Source: Paenibacillus sp. FSL R5-0341
GTDB taxonomy: Bacteria; Bacillota; Bacilli; Paenibacillales; Paenibacillaceae
DNA length: 64,000 bases
Assembly: GCF_037975235.1 (NCBI RefSeq)
Contig: NZ_CP150241.1
Location: 930,001-994,000 of the forward strand
Reading direction: 5' to 3'
Part shown: positions 50,607 through 58,680 of the stretch, piece after piece
Layout: each line of letters starts with the position of its first letter
Numbering within the stretch: position 1 is the first letter of the stretch
Notes under the pieces: model-generated
Told to the model about the DNA's origin: nothing
Seen by the model: the letters and a program-made list of their open reading frames with translations, nothing else
The model's database searches: none
Position numbers and translations under genes: made by a program

Positions 50607-51845
50607 ATGGAACGAGTCGTGATTACAGGAATGGGAGTCATCTCTCCTTTGGGAAATGATGTAGATACATTCTGGAATGGATTAATAGAGGGCAGATCAG
50701 GGATATCGCCCATAGAGCATTTTGATACAGCTTCGTATAAAACCAGAATCGCTGGAGTGGTCCGTGATTTTGATGGTGAAGAGCGATTTGGACGCAAGGA
50801 AGCAAGGCGCATGGACCGATTCGTTCAATTCGCTGTTGCTGCTGCGGATCAGGCTGTATCGCAATCCGGTCTCGTGATGGATGAACTGGACCGTGAACGG
50901 GTAGGTGTATATATTGGTTCAGGCATAGGTGGCATCCAGACATTAATGGAACAAGGCAAGGTTCTGTCAGATCGGGGACCTGCGCGGGTTAGCCCAACAC
51001 TGGTACCTATGATGATATCCAATATGGCTGCGGCTATGGTCAGTATGAGGTTTGGTTGCTGGGGGCCGACATTGTCGCCAGTAACGGCTTGTTCCATTGG
51101 CAATACAGCCATTGGAGAGGCTTTCCGGTTAATTCGTCATGGCGGAGCCGATGTTATTATTGCTGGTGGAACAGAAGCGGCTGTAACCGAAGTGTCCCTG
51201 GCAAGCTTCGGTAATGCGACAGCGTTGTCTACACGAAATGAAACGTTCCAAGCAGCCAGCCGTCCATTTGATGCGGGGAGAGACGGTTTTGTCATGGCGG
51301 AGGGCGCTGGAATTCTGGTTGTTGAGTCACTATCTCATGCACTGGGAAGAGGGGCGAATATTCTTGCCGAAGTGATTGGATATGGTGCCAGTTCAGATGC
51401 GTATCATATGGTAGCTACCCATCCGGAAGGGCGGGGTGCATATCTTGCAATGAAAGCATCGCTGAAAGAGGCTCAGATTGGACCGGAAGACATTGATGTG
51501 ATTAACGCTCATGCTACCAGTACGGAGGCGGGTGATCTGTCCGAGACGAGAGCCATTAAACAGCTTTTCGGAGCAGCCGCCTATGACATTCCGGTTACGG
51601 CGAATAAATCGATGACGGGACATATGCTTGGTGCAGCAGGTGGTGCAGAGGCGATCTCACTTATTCAAAGTTTGCGGCATGGCATCATTCCTCCAACTAT
51701 CAATCAAGAGCAGAGAGATCCCGAATGTGATCTGGATTATGTACCGAACGAGGCAAGAAGAGCAGATTTGCGGATTGGGATGTCTAATTCCTTTGGTTTT
51801 GGTGGTCATAATGCCGTTATTGTTCTTCAAAAATATTCATCTTAA
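50607..51845 (+). CDS. fabF: Beta-ketoacyl-ACP synthase II (FabF) paralogue
   Basis: The 412-residue enzyme elongates acyl-ACP by Claisen condensation with malonyl-ACP. The full triad is present: Cys162 in VTACSIGN, His in INAHATST (about 302) and His in MTGHMLGAAG (about 339). MERVVITGMGVISPLGND and NSFGFGGHN are family landmarks. ATG 50607 was chosen because AAGGAGG is seven bases away; ATG 50601 is too close. It stands without acpP or other fab genes, divergent from the XRE regulator, so it is probably a secondary copy for membrane adaptation or a special pathway. Confidence 0.93.
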   Translation: MERVVITGMGVISPLGNDVDTFWNGLIEGRSGISPIEHFDTASYKTRIAGVVRDFDGEERFGRKEARRMDRFVQFAVAAADQAVSQSGLVMDELDRERVGVYIGSGIGGIQTLMEQGKVLSDRGPARVSPTLVPMMISNMAAAMVSMRFGCWGPTLSPVTACSIGNTAIGEAFRLIRHGGADVIIAGGTEAAVTEVSLASFGNATALSTRNETFQAASRPFDAGRDGFVMAEGAGILVVESLSHALGRGANILAEVIGYGASSDAYHMVATHPEGRGAYLAMKASLKEAQIGPEDIDVINAHATSTEAGDLSETRAIKQLFGAAAYDIPVTANKSMTGHMLGAAGGAEAISLIQSLRHGIIPPTINQEQRDPECDLDYVPNEARRADLRIGMSNSFGFGGHNAVIVLQKYSS

Positions 51846-51895
51846 GCAAAAAAAGCAGTCTTAAGCAAAAAAGCAACCTTAAACAGAAAGAACAG
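51840..51895 (+). repeat. Three tandem imperfect 19-nt repeats across the fabF stop
   Basis: TCTTAAGCAAAAAAAGCAG (51840-51858), TCTTAAGCAAAAAAGCAAC (51859-51877) and the diverged CTTAAACAGAAAGAACAG (51878-51895). The first copy contains the fabF stop codon. Confidence 0.7.
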
Positions 51896-51930
51896 CGTAG
51901 CCCCATCGGGCTGCGCTGTTCTTGGGTTAA
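51889..51930 (+). terminator. Terminator between fabF and narK
   Basis: GAACAGCGTAGCCC pairs with GGGCTGCGCTGTTC (one wobble) around CATC. It separates converging genes; the T tract is weak. Confidence 0.65.
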
Positions 51931-51986
51931 TCCAGGATCATCCACATACACCGTACCATTGGTTAACGGCCGAGTGGTTGTACGCC

Positions 51987-53219
51987 TCAGGACGAGAGGG
52001 ATGTCGATTCAGTCATGCCTTTGTTGCTTCGGCTCAGCCAGCTTACACGCCAGCGGGATTGCATGAAGAGAACAAGGATTAGGGAAGCTGCTGCAATCAG
52101 GCTAAGAATGACAAAGCCTGGTGTATAGGATTGATAGCTGCTATACAGTTGACCGAGAATCAGCGGCAATGCATATCCGCCCAATCCGCCAGCGGCACCT
52201 ACAATGCCTGTCATTAGACCAATCTCGTTACCGAAGCGTTGGGGAACCAGTTGGAACACGGAGCCATTTCCTGCTCCCAGACACATCATGCCGAGGAACA
52301 ACATGACTACGACAACAGGAAGTGGTGGCATGAAGGATACACCGATCAACATGATACAAGCTCCTGTGTACAGGAAAGTTAGCATGCGGGTTCCGCCAAT
52401 TTTGTCCGCCAAGTACCCTCCAACAGGCCGGAAGAAACTGCCTGCGATCACACAGAAGGTGGTAATGTCTGCGGCACGAACAGGAGAGAGTCCGTATTGG
52501 GTGTTGAAGAAGATGGTGAGATAGTTACATAATCCAACGAAACCGCCAAAGGTTACACAATAGAAGGCACAGAATACCCAGGCATCTTTTTGTTTAAGCA
52601 GACTTCCGTATTGAGACAATTTCTTGGGTTCAGGCCGGTTAGGGCTATTTTTGGCAAAGATAGAAAAGAGAATAAATACGATAGCGATCGGTATAATAGC
52701 AAGTCCGAACACAACTTCCCAGCTGCCAAAATGCGTAGCCAAGCGATTGGCAAACAACGTCGCAAGTACGGTTCCGCTGTTACCCGCCCCGGCAATACCC
52801 ATGGCCAGACCCTGATGCTCTTTGCCATACCATTGGCCTGCTAGAGGTAGCGCAGCAGCAAAGGAGGCGCCTGCGACACCGAGCAAGAGTGCCACCACGT
52901 ACAGTTGGCTTAAAGAGTCGACCCATAGCCAGCCGAGTAACAAAGGAACTAAGGTAACGAGCATCCCGATCTGTGCGGTCAGTTTCGGACCAATATAATC
53001 AGACATGAAGCCAAGCACAAGGCGCAGGATGGAGCCGCCGAGAATAGGCAATGCGACCAGATTGGCCTTTTCCAGCGGAGTCATCGGATAATCCAATGCA
53101 ATAACAACTGCGAGTGGACCAAGCATCCCCCATATCATAAAACTGATGTCAAAATACATAAACGCCCCGAAGAGGGTGGGCTTATGCCCGCTTTTCCAAA
53201 AACTTTTGCTCTCCATCAT
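51987..53219 (-). CDS. narK: Nitrate/nitrite transporter of the NarK/NasA type (MFS)
   Basis: The 410-residue protein has 12 membrane helices and nitrate-porter signatures: GPLAVVIALDYPMTPLEKANLVALPILGGSILRLVLGFMSDYIGPK, then GLAMGIAGAGNSGTVLATLFANRLA and GNGSVFQLVPQRFGNEIGLMTGIVGAAGGLGGYALP (the two NNP motifs). ATG 53219 was chosen at the first residues of the family homology; the frame continues upstream only through the RNA leader. Divergent from nasBC, it supplies nitrate to the reductase. Confidence 0.93.
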   Translation of the reverse strand: MMESKSFWKSGHKPTLFGAFMYFDISFMIWGMLGPLAVVIALDYPMTPLEKANLVALPILGGSILRLVLGFMSDYIGPKLTAQIGMLVTLVPLLLGWLWVDSLSQLYVVALLLGVAGASFAAALPLAGQWYGKEHQGLAMGIAGAGNSGTVLATLFANRLATHFGSWEVVFGLAIIPIAIVFILFSIFAKNSPNRPEPKKLSQYGSLLKQKDAWVFCAFYCVTFGGFVGLCNYLTIFFNTQYGLSPVRAADITTFCVIAGSFFRPVGGYLADKIGGTRMLTFLYTGACIMLIGVSFMPPLPVVVVMLFLGMMCLGAGNGSVFQLVPQRFGNEIGLMTGIVGAAGGLGGYALPLILGQLYSSYQSYTPGFVILSLIAAASLILVLFMQSRWRVSWLSRSNKGMTESTSLSS

Positions 53220-53280
53220 CCAACATCGCTCCTCATCCAATTGAGATCTTCGTGATTTGTCTATGTGCTTGTTGAGGCAG

Positions 53281-53353
53281 AAAAAGGCCGCAATTCGTCC
53301 AGATAAGAACGATTTGCGGCCCCGTTGCCGACAGGCGGTACACGTCATTGTGT
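53281..53353 (-). promoter_or_regulatory. ANTAR-type antitermination leader of narK
   Basis: On the minus strand: stem-loop P1 ACAC-AATGAC-GTGT (53353-53340) and stem-loop P2 CGGC-AACGGG-GCCG (53330-53317). A terminator follows, GGCCGCAA (53321-53314) pairing with TTGCGGCC (53293-53286), ending in TTTTT (53285-53281). Both loops are hexanucleotides with A at position 1 and G at position 4. The 3' arm of P2 is part of the terminator 5' arm, so P2 and terminator exclude each other. A further hexaloop ATCAC-AGTGCT-GTGAT lies upstream (53385-53370). Confidence 0.75.
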
Positions 53354-53395
53354 TCCCGCATCTGAGTTGATCACAGCACTGTGATTTTGATTCAA

Positions 53396-53425
53396 ATTAT
53401 AATCAAGAGAAAATAGAGATGTCAA
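53396..53425 (-). promoter_or_regulatory. narK promoter
   Basis: On the minus strand TTGACA (53425-53420), an 18-bp spacer, and TATAAT (53401-53396). Start near 53389 would give a leader of about 170 nt before narK. Confidence 0.75.
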
Positions 53426-53436
53426 CAAAAATTACA
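53420..53436. promoter_or_regulatory. GlnR/TnrA-type operator
   Basis: TGTCA-ACAAAAA-TTACA fits the nitrogen-control consensus TGTNA-N7-TNACA at every fixed position. It covers the narK -35 and lies about 60 bp upstream of the nasB -35. Confidence 0.8.
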
Positions 53437-53493
53437 CGTAATTTTAAATATTTCATTTTTAAATCGTATTTCACATTTATGATGTTAATTTAG

Positions 53494-53522
53494 TTGACAT
53501 ATGATTGAGATTCCCTTAATCT
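53494..53522 (+). promoter_or_regulatory. nasB promoter
   Basis: Perfect TTGACA (53494-53499), 17-bp spacer, weak -10 TAATCT (53517-53522). The start would fall just before the RNA leader at 53534. Confidence 0.55.
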
Positions 53523-53533
53523 GAATCTAATAT

Positions 53534-53604
53534 GAATCCACACAATGGCGTGTGGATTCCGGAGGCAACGGTGCCCTTTTCCGAATTATGGAGAAGGGAT
53601 TTTT
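53534..53604 (+). promoter_or_regulatory. ANTAR-type antitermination leader of nasB
   Basis: P1 is a perfect 10-bp stem GAATCCACAC/GTGTGGATTC with hexaloop AATGGC (53544-53549). After four bases P2 has stem GGC/GCC with hexaloop AACGGT (53567-53572). The terminator stem CCCTTTTCC (53574-53582) pairs with GGAGAAGGG (53590-53598) and TTTTT follows. Both loops have A1 and G4. C53574 and C53575 belong to both P2 and the terminator, so the two structures compete. Confidence 0.8.
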
Positions 53605-53643
53605 CTGTTTATTTTCAGGTGAGAGAGAGATAGGGGGCAGCCC

Positions 53644-55749
53644 ATGAGCAGAAGCAAACTGGTGATTATCGGGAATGGCATGGCTGGAGTGAAGTGTGTT
53701 GAAGAGATTATCGCACTGGCGCCTGATACGTATGAGATTGTAATTTACGGCAATGAACCCCGTCCCAACTACAATAGGATCATGTTATCGAAAGTATTGC
53801 AGGGGGAGCATTCGTTACAGGATATCATTATCAATGATTGGACCTGGTATGCCGAGCATCATATTCGGTTATGCACAGGTGAAACAGTACACCGAATTGA
53901 TACCCGCGGAAAATATATAGAGACTGCATCCGGCATAAAGGAAACGTATGATGTCCTGATTCTGGCAACAGGGTCTTCACCGTTTATCCCACCTATTCCT
54001 GGAATGGATAAAGAGCGGGTCATGTCCTTCCGGACCATTGATGATTGTACGCGTATGTCTGACTATTCCAAAGTATATCGAAAGGCTGCAGTCATTGGTG
54101 GTGGATTGCTTGGACTGGAGGCTGCACGCGGGTTGCTGCATCTGGGGATGGAAGCCGTGGTGGTCCATAACGCACCTTACATTATGAATCGACAGCTCGA
54201 TCAGAAGGCCGCCGTGATGCTCCAGCAGGAGCTTGAAGACCAGGGTATGTCCTTTCTTTTGGCCAAAAATACGCAGAAAATTACCGGACGATCGCAGGCC
54301 CAGGGGCTGCTGTTCACAGATGGTTCCAAGCTTGAAGCTCAGGTTGTCATTGTCGCGGTAGGGATTCGGCCAAATGTGGATCTGGCCAGACGAAGCGGAA
54401 TCGCTACCAATCGGGCAATCATGGTAGATGACTATATGCGCACCAGTGTACCGGATATATACGCAGTTGGGGAATGTGCCGAACATCGGGGAATCAGTTA
54501 TGGTCTGGTGGCTCCCTTGTATGAGCAGGGGAAAGTACTCGCACGTACGCTCTGTGGACAGGAAACGTCTGAATACAAAGGGTCTATTCCTTACTCACAG
54601 CTGAAGGTATCAGGGGTTGATGTTTTCTCGGCGGGCGATATCAGTGGGGAGGGCATGCAGACCGCAATTCAACATCTGGATGGTATTCGAGGCACATACA
54701 AAAAAGTGCTGATGCAGGCTGGCAAAGTGCGTGGAGCCATTTTATTTGGAGATACAGCCGAAGGGACGGCATTGCTTGGACTGGTGCAACGAGGTGCGGA
54801 TGTGGCGGAATTGGCTCCGCGTGAAGGGGCCCCGGATCCGGCTGAGATGGCTGCTGCGGCATTACCGGCTCAGGAGACCGTATGTGCCTGCAACAATGTG
54901 ACCAAGGCTGCGATAATGAAGGCCATTCAGGAACAGGGCCTGGAAACGGCAGATCAGGTGAAGGAGCAGACCAAGGCGTCAGGTTCATGCGGTGGCTGTC
55001 GCCCGATGGTGGCTGCTCTGTTGAAACATACGCATAACCTGAAAAATAACGGGGGTACTGGAGTAGTAGCCACATTGGATAAACCTGCTCCAATGCCTGT
55101 ATGCAGTTGTACTGCGCTTGGGCATGCAGAACTGAAGGAAATGCTGGCTGACATCATTGTTCCAGAGACAGACCTACCTTTGATCTTGCAGAAACTGGGA
55201 TGGGGTTCGGAGCTTGGCTGCGCGGTATGTCGTCCAGTGATCCACTATTATTTACAAGTGTCTGCTCGAACGATACATGATCAAGGAATCGAGAGTATCC
55301 AAGAGATTCAGGTGCGCTGGGATGATCAGATCCCGTTGTCTTCCTATGCGAGGGATGCGGGTGGCTTGGCAGCACAGCTTCGTACGAGTTGGATTGGTGC
55401 AGCGATGCCGTCGCCCGTGAATATAGGCGTCGCACCAGGGCCGGGATCATTGGTGAGCGCACTTGTGCAAGATATTGGCTTGCTGGCATCACCAGCTGGA
55501 TGGGAGATCTACGCAGGCGGTCATGCAGAGCATCCGGTCAAGCAAGGTGGCTTGCTCGGGGTGGCTGAAACAGAGGTGCAAGCGGCCGAACTCGCATCAG
55601 CCTGCCTTCAATGGTATCGCCAAACCGCCTGGTATGATGAGCCACTATGGGCGTGGACGGAGCGATTGGGATTCATGTCGATTCGGGAAACATTGCTGGA
55701 TGACCAGTTGCAGAAGGAACTTGCAGCTACACTTCATGCTGATATATAG
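53644..55749 (+). CDS. nasB: Assimilatory nitrate reductase electron-transfer subunit
   Basis: The 701-residue flavoprotein carries electrons from NAD(P)H to NasC. It has an FAD motif IIGNGMAGVKCVEE at the N-terminus, an NAD motif AVIGGGLLGLEAARGL (about 150) and FAD-binding VPDIYAVGECAEH. Two BFD-type [2Fe-2S] domains follow (CACNN...CGGC, about 413-455; CSCTA...CAVC, about 486-540). The C-terminal part resembles the ferredoxin-like half of NirB but has none of the Cys residues that hold siroheme and the 4Fe-4S cluster, which fits NasB rather than nitrite reductase. First gene after the RNA leader. Confidence 0.88.
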   Translation: MSRSKLVIIGNGMAGVKCVEEIIALAPDTYEIVIYGNEPRPNYNRIMLSKVLQGEHSLQDIIINDWTWYAEHHIRLCTGETVHRIDTRGKYIETASGIKETYDVLILATGSSPFIPPIPGMDKERVMSFRTIDDCTRMSDYSKVYRKAAVIGGGLLGLEAARGLLHLGMEAVVVHNAPYIMNRQLDQKAAVMLQQELEDQGMSFLLAKNTQKITGRSQAQGLLFTDGSKLEAQVVIVAVGIRPNVDLARRSGIATNRAIMVDDYMRTSVPDIYAVGECAEHRGISYGLVAPLYEQGKVLARTLCGQETSEYKGSIPYSQLKVSGVDVFSAGDISGEGMQTAIQHLDGIRGTYKKVLMQAGKVRGAILFGDTAEGTALLGLVQRGADVAELAPREGAPDPAEMAAAALPAQETVCACNNVTKAAIMKAIQEQGLETADQVKEQTKASGSCGGCRPMVAALLKHTHNLKNNGGTGVVATLDKPAPMPVCSCTALGHAELKEMLADIIVPETDLPLILQKLGWGSELGCAVCRPVIHYYLQVSARTIHDQGIESIQEIQVRWDDQIPLSSYARDAGGLAAQLRTSWIGAAMPSPVNIGVAPGPGSLVSALVQDIGLLASPAGWEIYAGGHAEHPVKQGGLLGVAETEVQAAELASACLQWYRQTAWYDEPLWAWTERLGFMSIRETLLDDQLQKELAATLHADI

Positions 55750-55769
55750 ATGAAAGGCGGGGATGGAAG

Positions 55770-57902
55770 ATGGGATTATCCGTAAGTTCAGAACCAACAG
55801 CCTCCAGGCTCTATGTAAAGGAAACTCAGTGTCCGTATTGCAGTGTGCAATGCAAGATGACTGTTGAAGAACTGGCTGCACCTGTCGCAGGCCAGCGTCG
55901 TGGTGAGTATACCGTTCAGGGCGTTCCGAATGAAGCCTCTCAGGGCAGGCTGTGTGTGAAGGGCATGAATGCTCATCAGCATGCACTCAGTGGGCAACGA
56001 TTAATGCATCCGTTAATTCGTCGCAATGGCGAGCTTGAACCCTGTTCCTGGGACGAAGCCATTCAGACCATTGCAGAGCGGTTTCGGCAATTGAAAGACT
56101 CATACGGAGCAGATACAGTCGGAGTATACGGAGGCGGATCTTTGACCAATGAGACAGCCTACCTGCTTGGCAAATTTGCCAGGGTTGCATTGGGTACGAA
56201 GTATATCGACTATAATGGACGGTTTTGCATGTCAGCTGCAGCTTCAGCTGGCAGTAAAGTGTTCGGGATGGACCGTGGCTTGACGTTCCGTCTGTCCGAT
56301 ATTCCCAAGGCGGGCTGCATTGTACTCGCAGGAACCAATATTGCGGAATGCCAACCTACCCTGTTGCCCTACTTCAATCAGGCCAAGGAGAACGGGACAT
56401 TCATTATCGTTATTGATCCCCGCAAGACGGCAACTGTAGCCATTGCCGATCTCCACTTGCAGGTCAAGCCCGGCATGGACGCATTGCTAGCGGATACCCT
56501 GTTGAAGGTGATTATGGATGCCGGATTGGCAGACCCTCATTTTATAGGCGAACGAACGCATGGATACGAACAATTAATGCAAGGGTTGGCTGATCTGCAG
56601 CTTGAACAGGCGGCACAAGCATGTGGGGTGGATCTGGCCCTGATTCGTCAGGCGGCGATGACTTATGGTGAGGCAAAGACCGGTATGATCATGACAGCGC
56701 GTGGTGTGGAGCAGCAGACAGATGGGCATATGGCTGTCAGACACTTTCTGAACCTCGTGCTGGCGACTGGCAAAATTGGCAGAGAAGGCTGCGGATATGG
56801 TGCCATCACAGGTCAAGGTAATGGGCAAGGCGGACGGGAGCATGGGCAAAAGGCTGACCAGCTGCCGGGCTATCGCTCCATTGAAAATGAAGCTGATCGT
56901 GCCTATGTGGCATCCGTCTGGGGCGTGGACCCTGCAAGTTTACCGGGTAAAGGGGTTTCGGCCTATGAGATGATGGAGAAGATTCATGATCAGGAGATTC
57001 GGGGATTGCTTGTGATGGGCTCCAACCCGGTTGTATCCAATCCCAATGTGCGTTTGGTGGAAGAAGGTCTGCGCAAGCTGGACTTTCTGATCGTGGCAGA
57101 CATGTTTCTATCCGAGACAGCGCGAATGGCTGATCTGGTTCTCCCGGTTACGTCTTATATGGAGAATGAAGGTACACTGACCAATCTGGAGGGGCGTGTT
57201 CTGCTGCGTGAACAGGGGCGACCTGCACCAGGAGAAACGCTTGATGATTGGGATATATTATGCCGGATTGCTGCGCAACTGGGCAAAGATTCTTATTTTG
57301 AATATGACAGTGCTGAGGATATCTTTAATGAGCTTCGGGTGGCGAGTCGTGGTGGAGTCGCTGATTACTATGGCATTACCTACGAGCGTTTGCGTAACGA
57401 GAAAGGGATATATTGGCCGTGTTCTGCCCTCGAGGATCAGGGAGAAGGACTACTGTTCGGTGAACGATTCGCTCACCCGGACGGCAAAGCCGCATTCACA
57501 TCCGAATCAAGTCCAGGCTGGAACGATATATCACCGGAATTCCCCTTAATTCTCACCAATGGGCGTGTGCTCCCTCATTATCTGACAGGGGTGCAGACAC
57601 ATCGTAGTCCGGCGCTGGCAGCCCGTGAATTGGAGAACTTCGTTGAACTTCATCCGGCTACCGCTGCTCGTCATCGTATTCACGATGGAGAGTGGGTCGA
57701 GATTCAATCGGTGTACGGGAGCTTCACGGTTCGTTCGCGAATCAAGGATTCCATTCGGGAGGATACCTTGTTCGTACCGATGCATTGGGGTGGCGTTCAG
57801 AATGTGAATCGGGCAACCCGACCGGAGCTGGACCCGTTCTGCCGAATGCCTGGGTTCAAGACAGCAGCCGTAACCATTCGACCGTTGCGATTGGCGAGAT
57901 GA
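55770..57902 (+). CDS. nasC: Assimilatory nitrate reductase catalytic subunit
   Basis: The 710-residue molybdopterin oxidoreductase reduces nitrate to nitrite in the cytoplasm. It has the N-terminal 4Fe-4S motif CPYCSVQC...LCVKG, the bis-MGD-binding regions GVYGGGSLTNETAYLLGKFAR, DYNGRFCMSAAASAGSKVFGMDRG, NGQGGREHGQKADQLPGYR and GLLVMGSNPVVSNPN, and a C-terminal MGD domain (LTNGRVLPHYLTGVQTHRS). There is no signal peptide. It lies 20 bp after nasB. No nitrite reductase gene follows in this window. Confidence 0.93.
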   Translation: MGLSVSSEPTASRLYVKETQCPYCSVQCKMTVEELAAPVAGQRRGEYTVQGVPNEASQGRLCVKGMNAHQHALSGQRLMHPLIRRNGELEPCSWDEAIQTIAERFRQLKDSYGADTVGVYGGGSLTNETAYLLGKFARVALGTKYIDYNGRFCMSAAASAGSKVFGMDRGLTFRLSDIPKAGCIVLAGTNIAECQPTLLPYFNQAKENGTFIIVIDPRKTATVAIADLHLQVKPGMDALLADTLLKVIMDAGLADPHFIGERTHGYEQLMQGLADLQLEQAAQACGVDLALIRQAAMTYGEAKTGMIMTARGVEQQTDGHMAVRHFLNLVLATGKIGREGCGYGAITGQGNGQGGREHGQKADQLPGYRSIENEADRAYVASVWGVDPASLPGKGVSAYEMMEKIHDQEIRGLLVMGSNPVVSNPNVRLVEEGLRKLDFLIVADMFLSETARMADLVLPVTSYMENEGTLTNLEGRVLLREQGRPAPGETLDDWDILCRIAAQLGKDSYFEYDSAEDIFNELRVASRGGVADYYGITYERLRNEKGIYWPCSALEDQGEGLLFGERFAHPDGKAAFTSESSPGWNDISPEFPLILTNGRVLPHYLTGVQTHRSPALAARELENFVELHPATAARHRIHDGEWVEIQSVYGSFTVRSRIKDSIREDTLFVPMHWGGVQNVNRATRPELDPFCRMPGFKTAAVTIRPLRLAR

Positions 57903-57957
57903 TTCTTACAGATTACAGGTAACAGGTGTCATAATCTGCTCTAAGCGTAGCTTAGCG

Positions 57958-58000
57958 GCTGCGCAGTCCCATATTTATATGAGACTGTGCAGCTTTTTTT
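57958..58000 (+). terminator. Terminator after nasC
   Basis: GCTGCGCAGTC pairs with GACTGTGCAGC (one wobble) with an inner CATAT/ATATG stem, followed by TTTTTTT. Confidence 0.92.
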
Positions 58001-58236
58001 GCGTATATGTACGCAAGTAGGCCATAGTTCCGTGGTTCCACGTAAACATGAGGATTGGCTCATGAATATGGATTGAATTTTAGTTATGATGTTTATTAGG
58101 GGTACATATGTACGTATTTTTGATTATATTTTGAGGCCGATAACAGTTTCGAGTTTAGGTTATTACGCATCGTGGTATAGATATCGGGGCTTATGGAAGC
58201 TTCTTCAAATAGGGCAGGACATAGGGAGGGAACACG
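58001..58236 (+). other. Intergenic region before the DUF4132 operon
   Basis: No gene seen. It holds a small hairpin CGTGG-TT-CCACG near 58031 and a perfect palindrome GTACATATGTAC at 58102-58113, a possible operator for the operon downstream. Confidence 0.4.
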
Positions 58237-58656
58237 GTGAACATATGGATAACGGTAAAAAGTCTAGGTAAGCGCAAGCCGGCACTTGCCAAACAAGCTG
58301 CCGAACTTCCGGAAACAACCCATACGCTGAGGCAGCTCATTGAGAATATGGTGGCTCTGCAAGTGAAAGCTCTTCAGGACAAGAAGCAACAGGCAGAATT
58401 ACTCGCCTACCTCATGCCGGATGAGATTGAGACGCAGGGAGCGACGGGGAAAGTTGGGTTTGGCGCAGTATACAATGAGGGCATCCCTGATCTGAATGGT
58501 GCGATGGAGACAGCTATAACCGCCTATGAGGATGGGTTGTACAAAGTGTTTCTCAACGATGAAGAATTGCAGGAACTGGACAAGTCCATGGTTATACAGG
58601 ACGGCGACAACGTGGTGTTTGTTCGTTTTACAATGCTTGCCGGACGTCTGTGGTAG
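58237..58656 (+). CDS. Conserved protein of unknown function, partner of the DUF4132 gene
   Basis: The 139-residue soluble protein starts at GTG 58237 with AGGGAGGG six bases upstream. It has an N-terminal strand MNIWITVKSLG, a long helical part (TLRQLIENMVALQVKALQDKKQQAELLAYL) and a C-terminal LNDEELQELDKSMVIQDGDNVVFVRFTMLAGRLW. I do not recognise a named family. It ends 24 bp before the giant DUF4132 gene, and the two probably form an operon. Confidence 0.75.
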   Translation: MNIWITVKSLGKRKPALAKQAAELPETTHTLRQLIENMVALQVKALQDKKQQAELLAYLMPDEIETQGATGKVGFGAVYNEGIPDLNGAMETAITAYEDGLYKVFLNDEELQELDKSMVIQDGDNVVFVRFTMLAGRLW

Positions 58657-58680
58657 AGAACGATGAAGGAGGAGAACAGG

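Noticed and set aside
53370..53385. ATCACAG-CA-CTGTGAT palindrome considered as an Fnr/Crp site
   Set aside because: The half sites are in the wrong orientation (TCACA-N4-TGTGA). It lies downstream of the predicted narK start and fits better as a further RNA hexaloop (AGTGCT).
58086..58271. 61-codon plus frame before the DUF4132 partner gene
   Set aside because: No ribosome binding site, overlaps the start of the next gene, odd composition.
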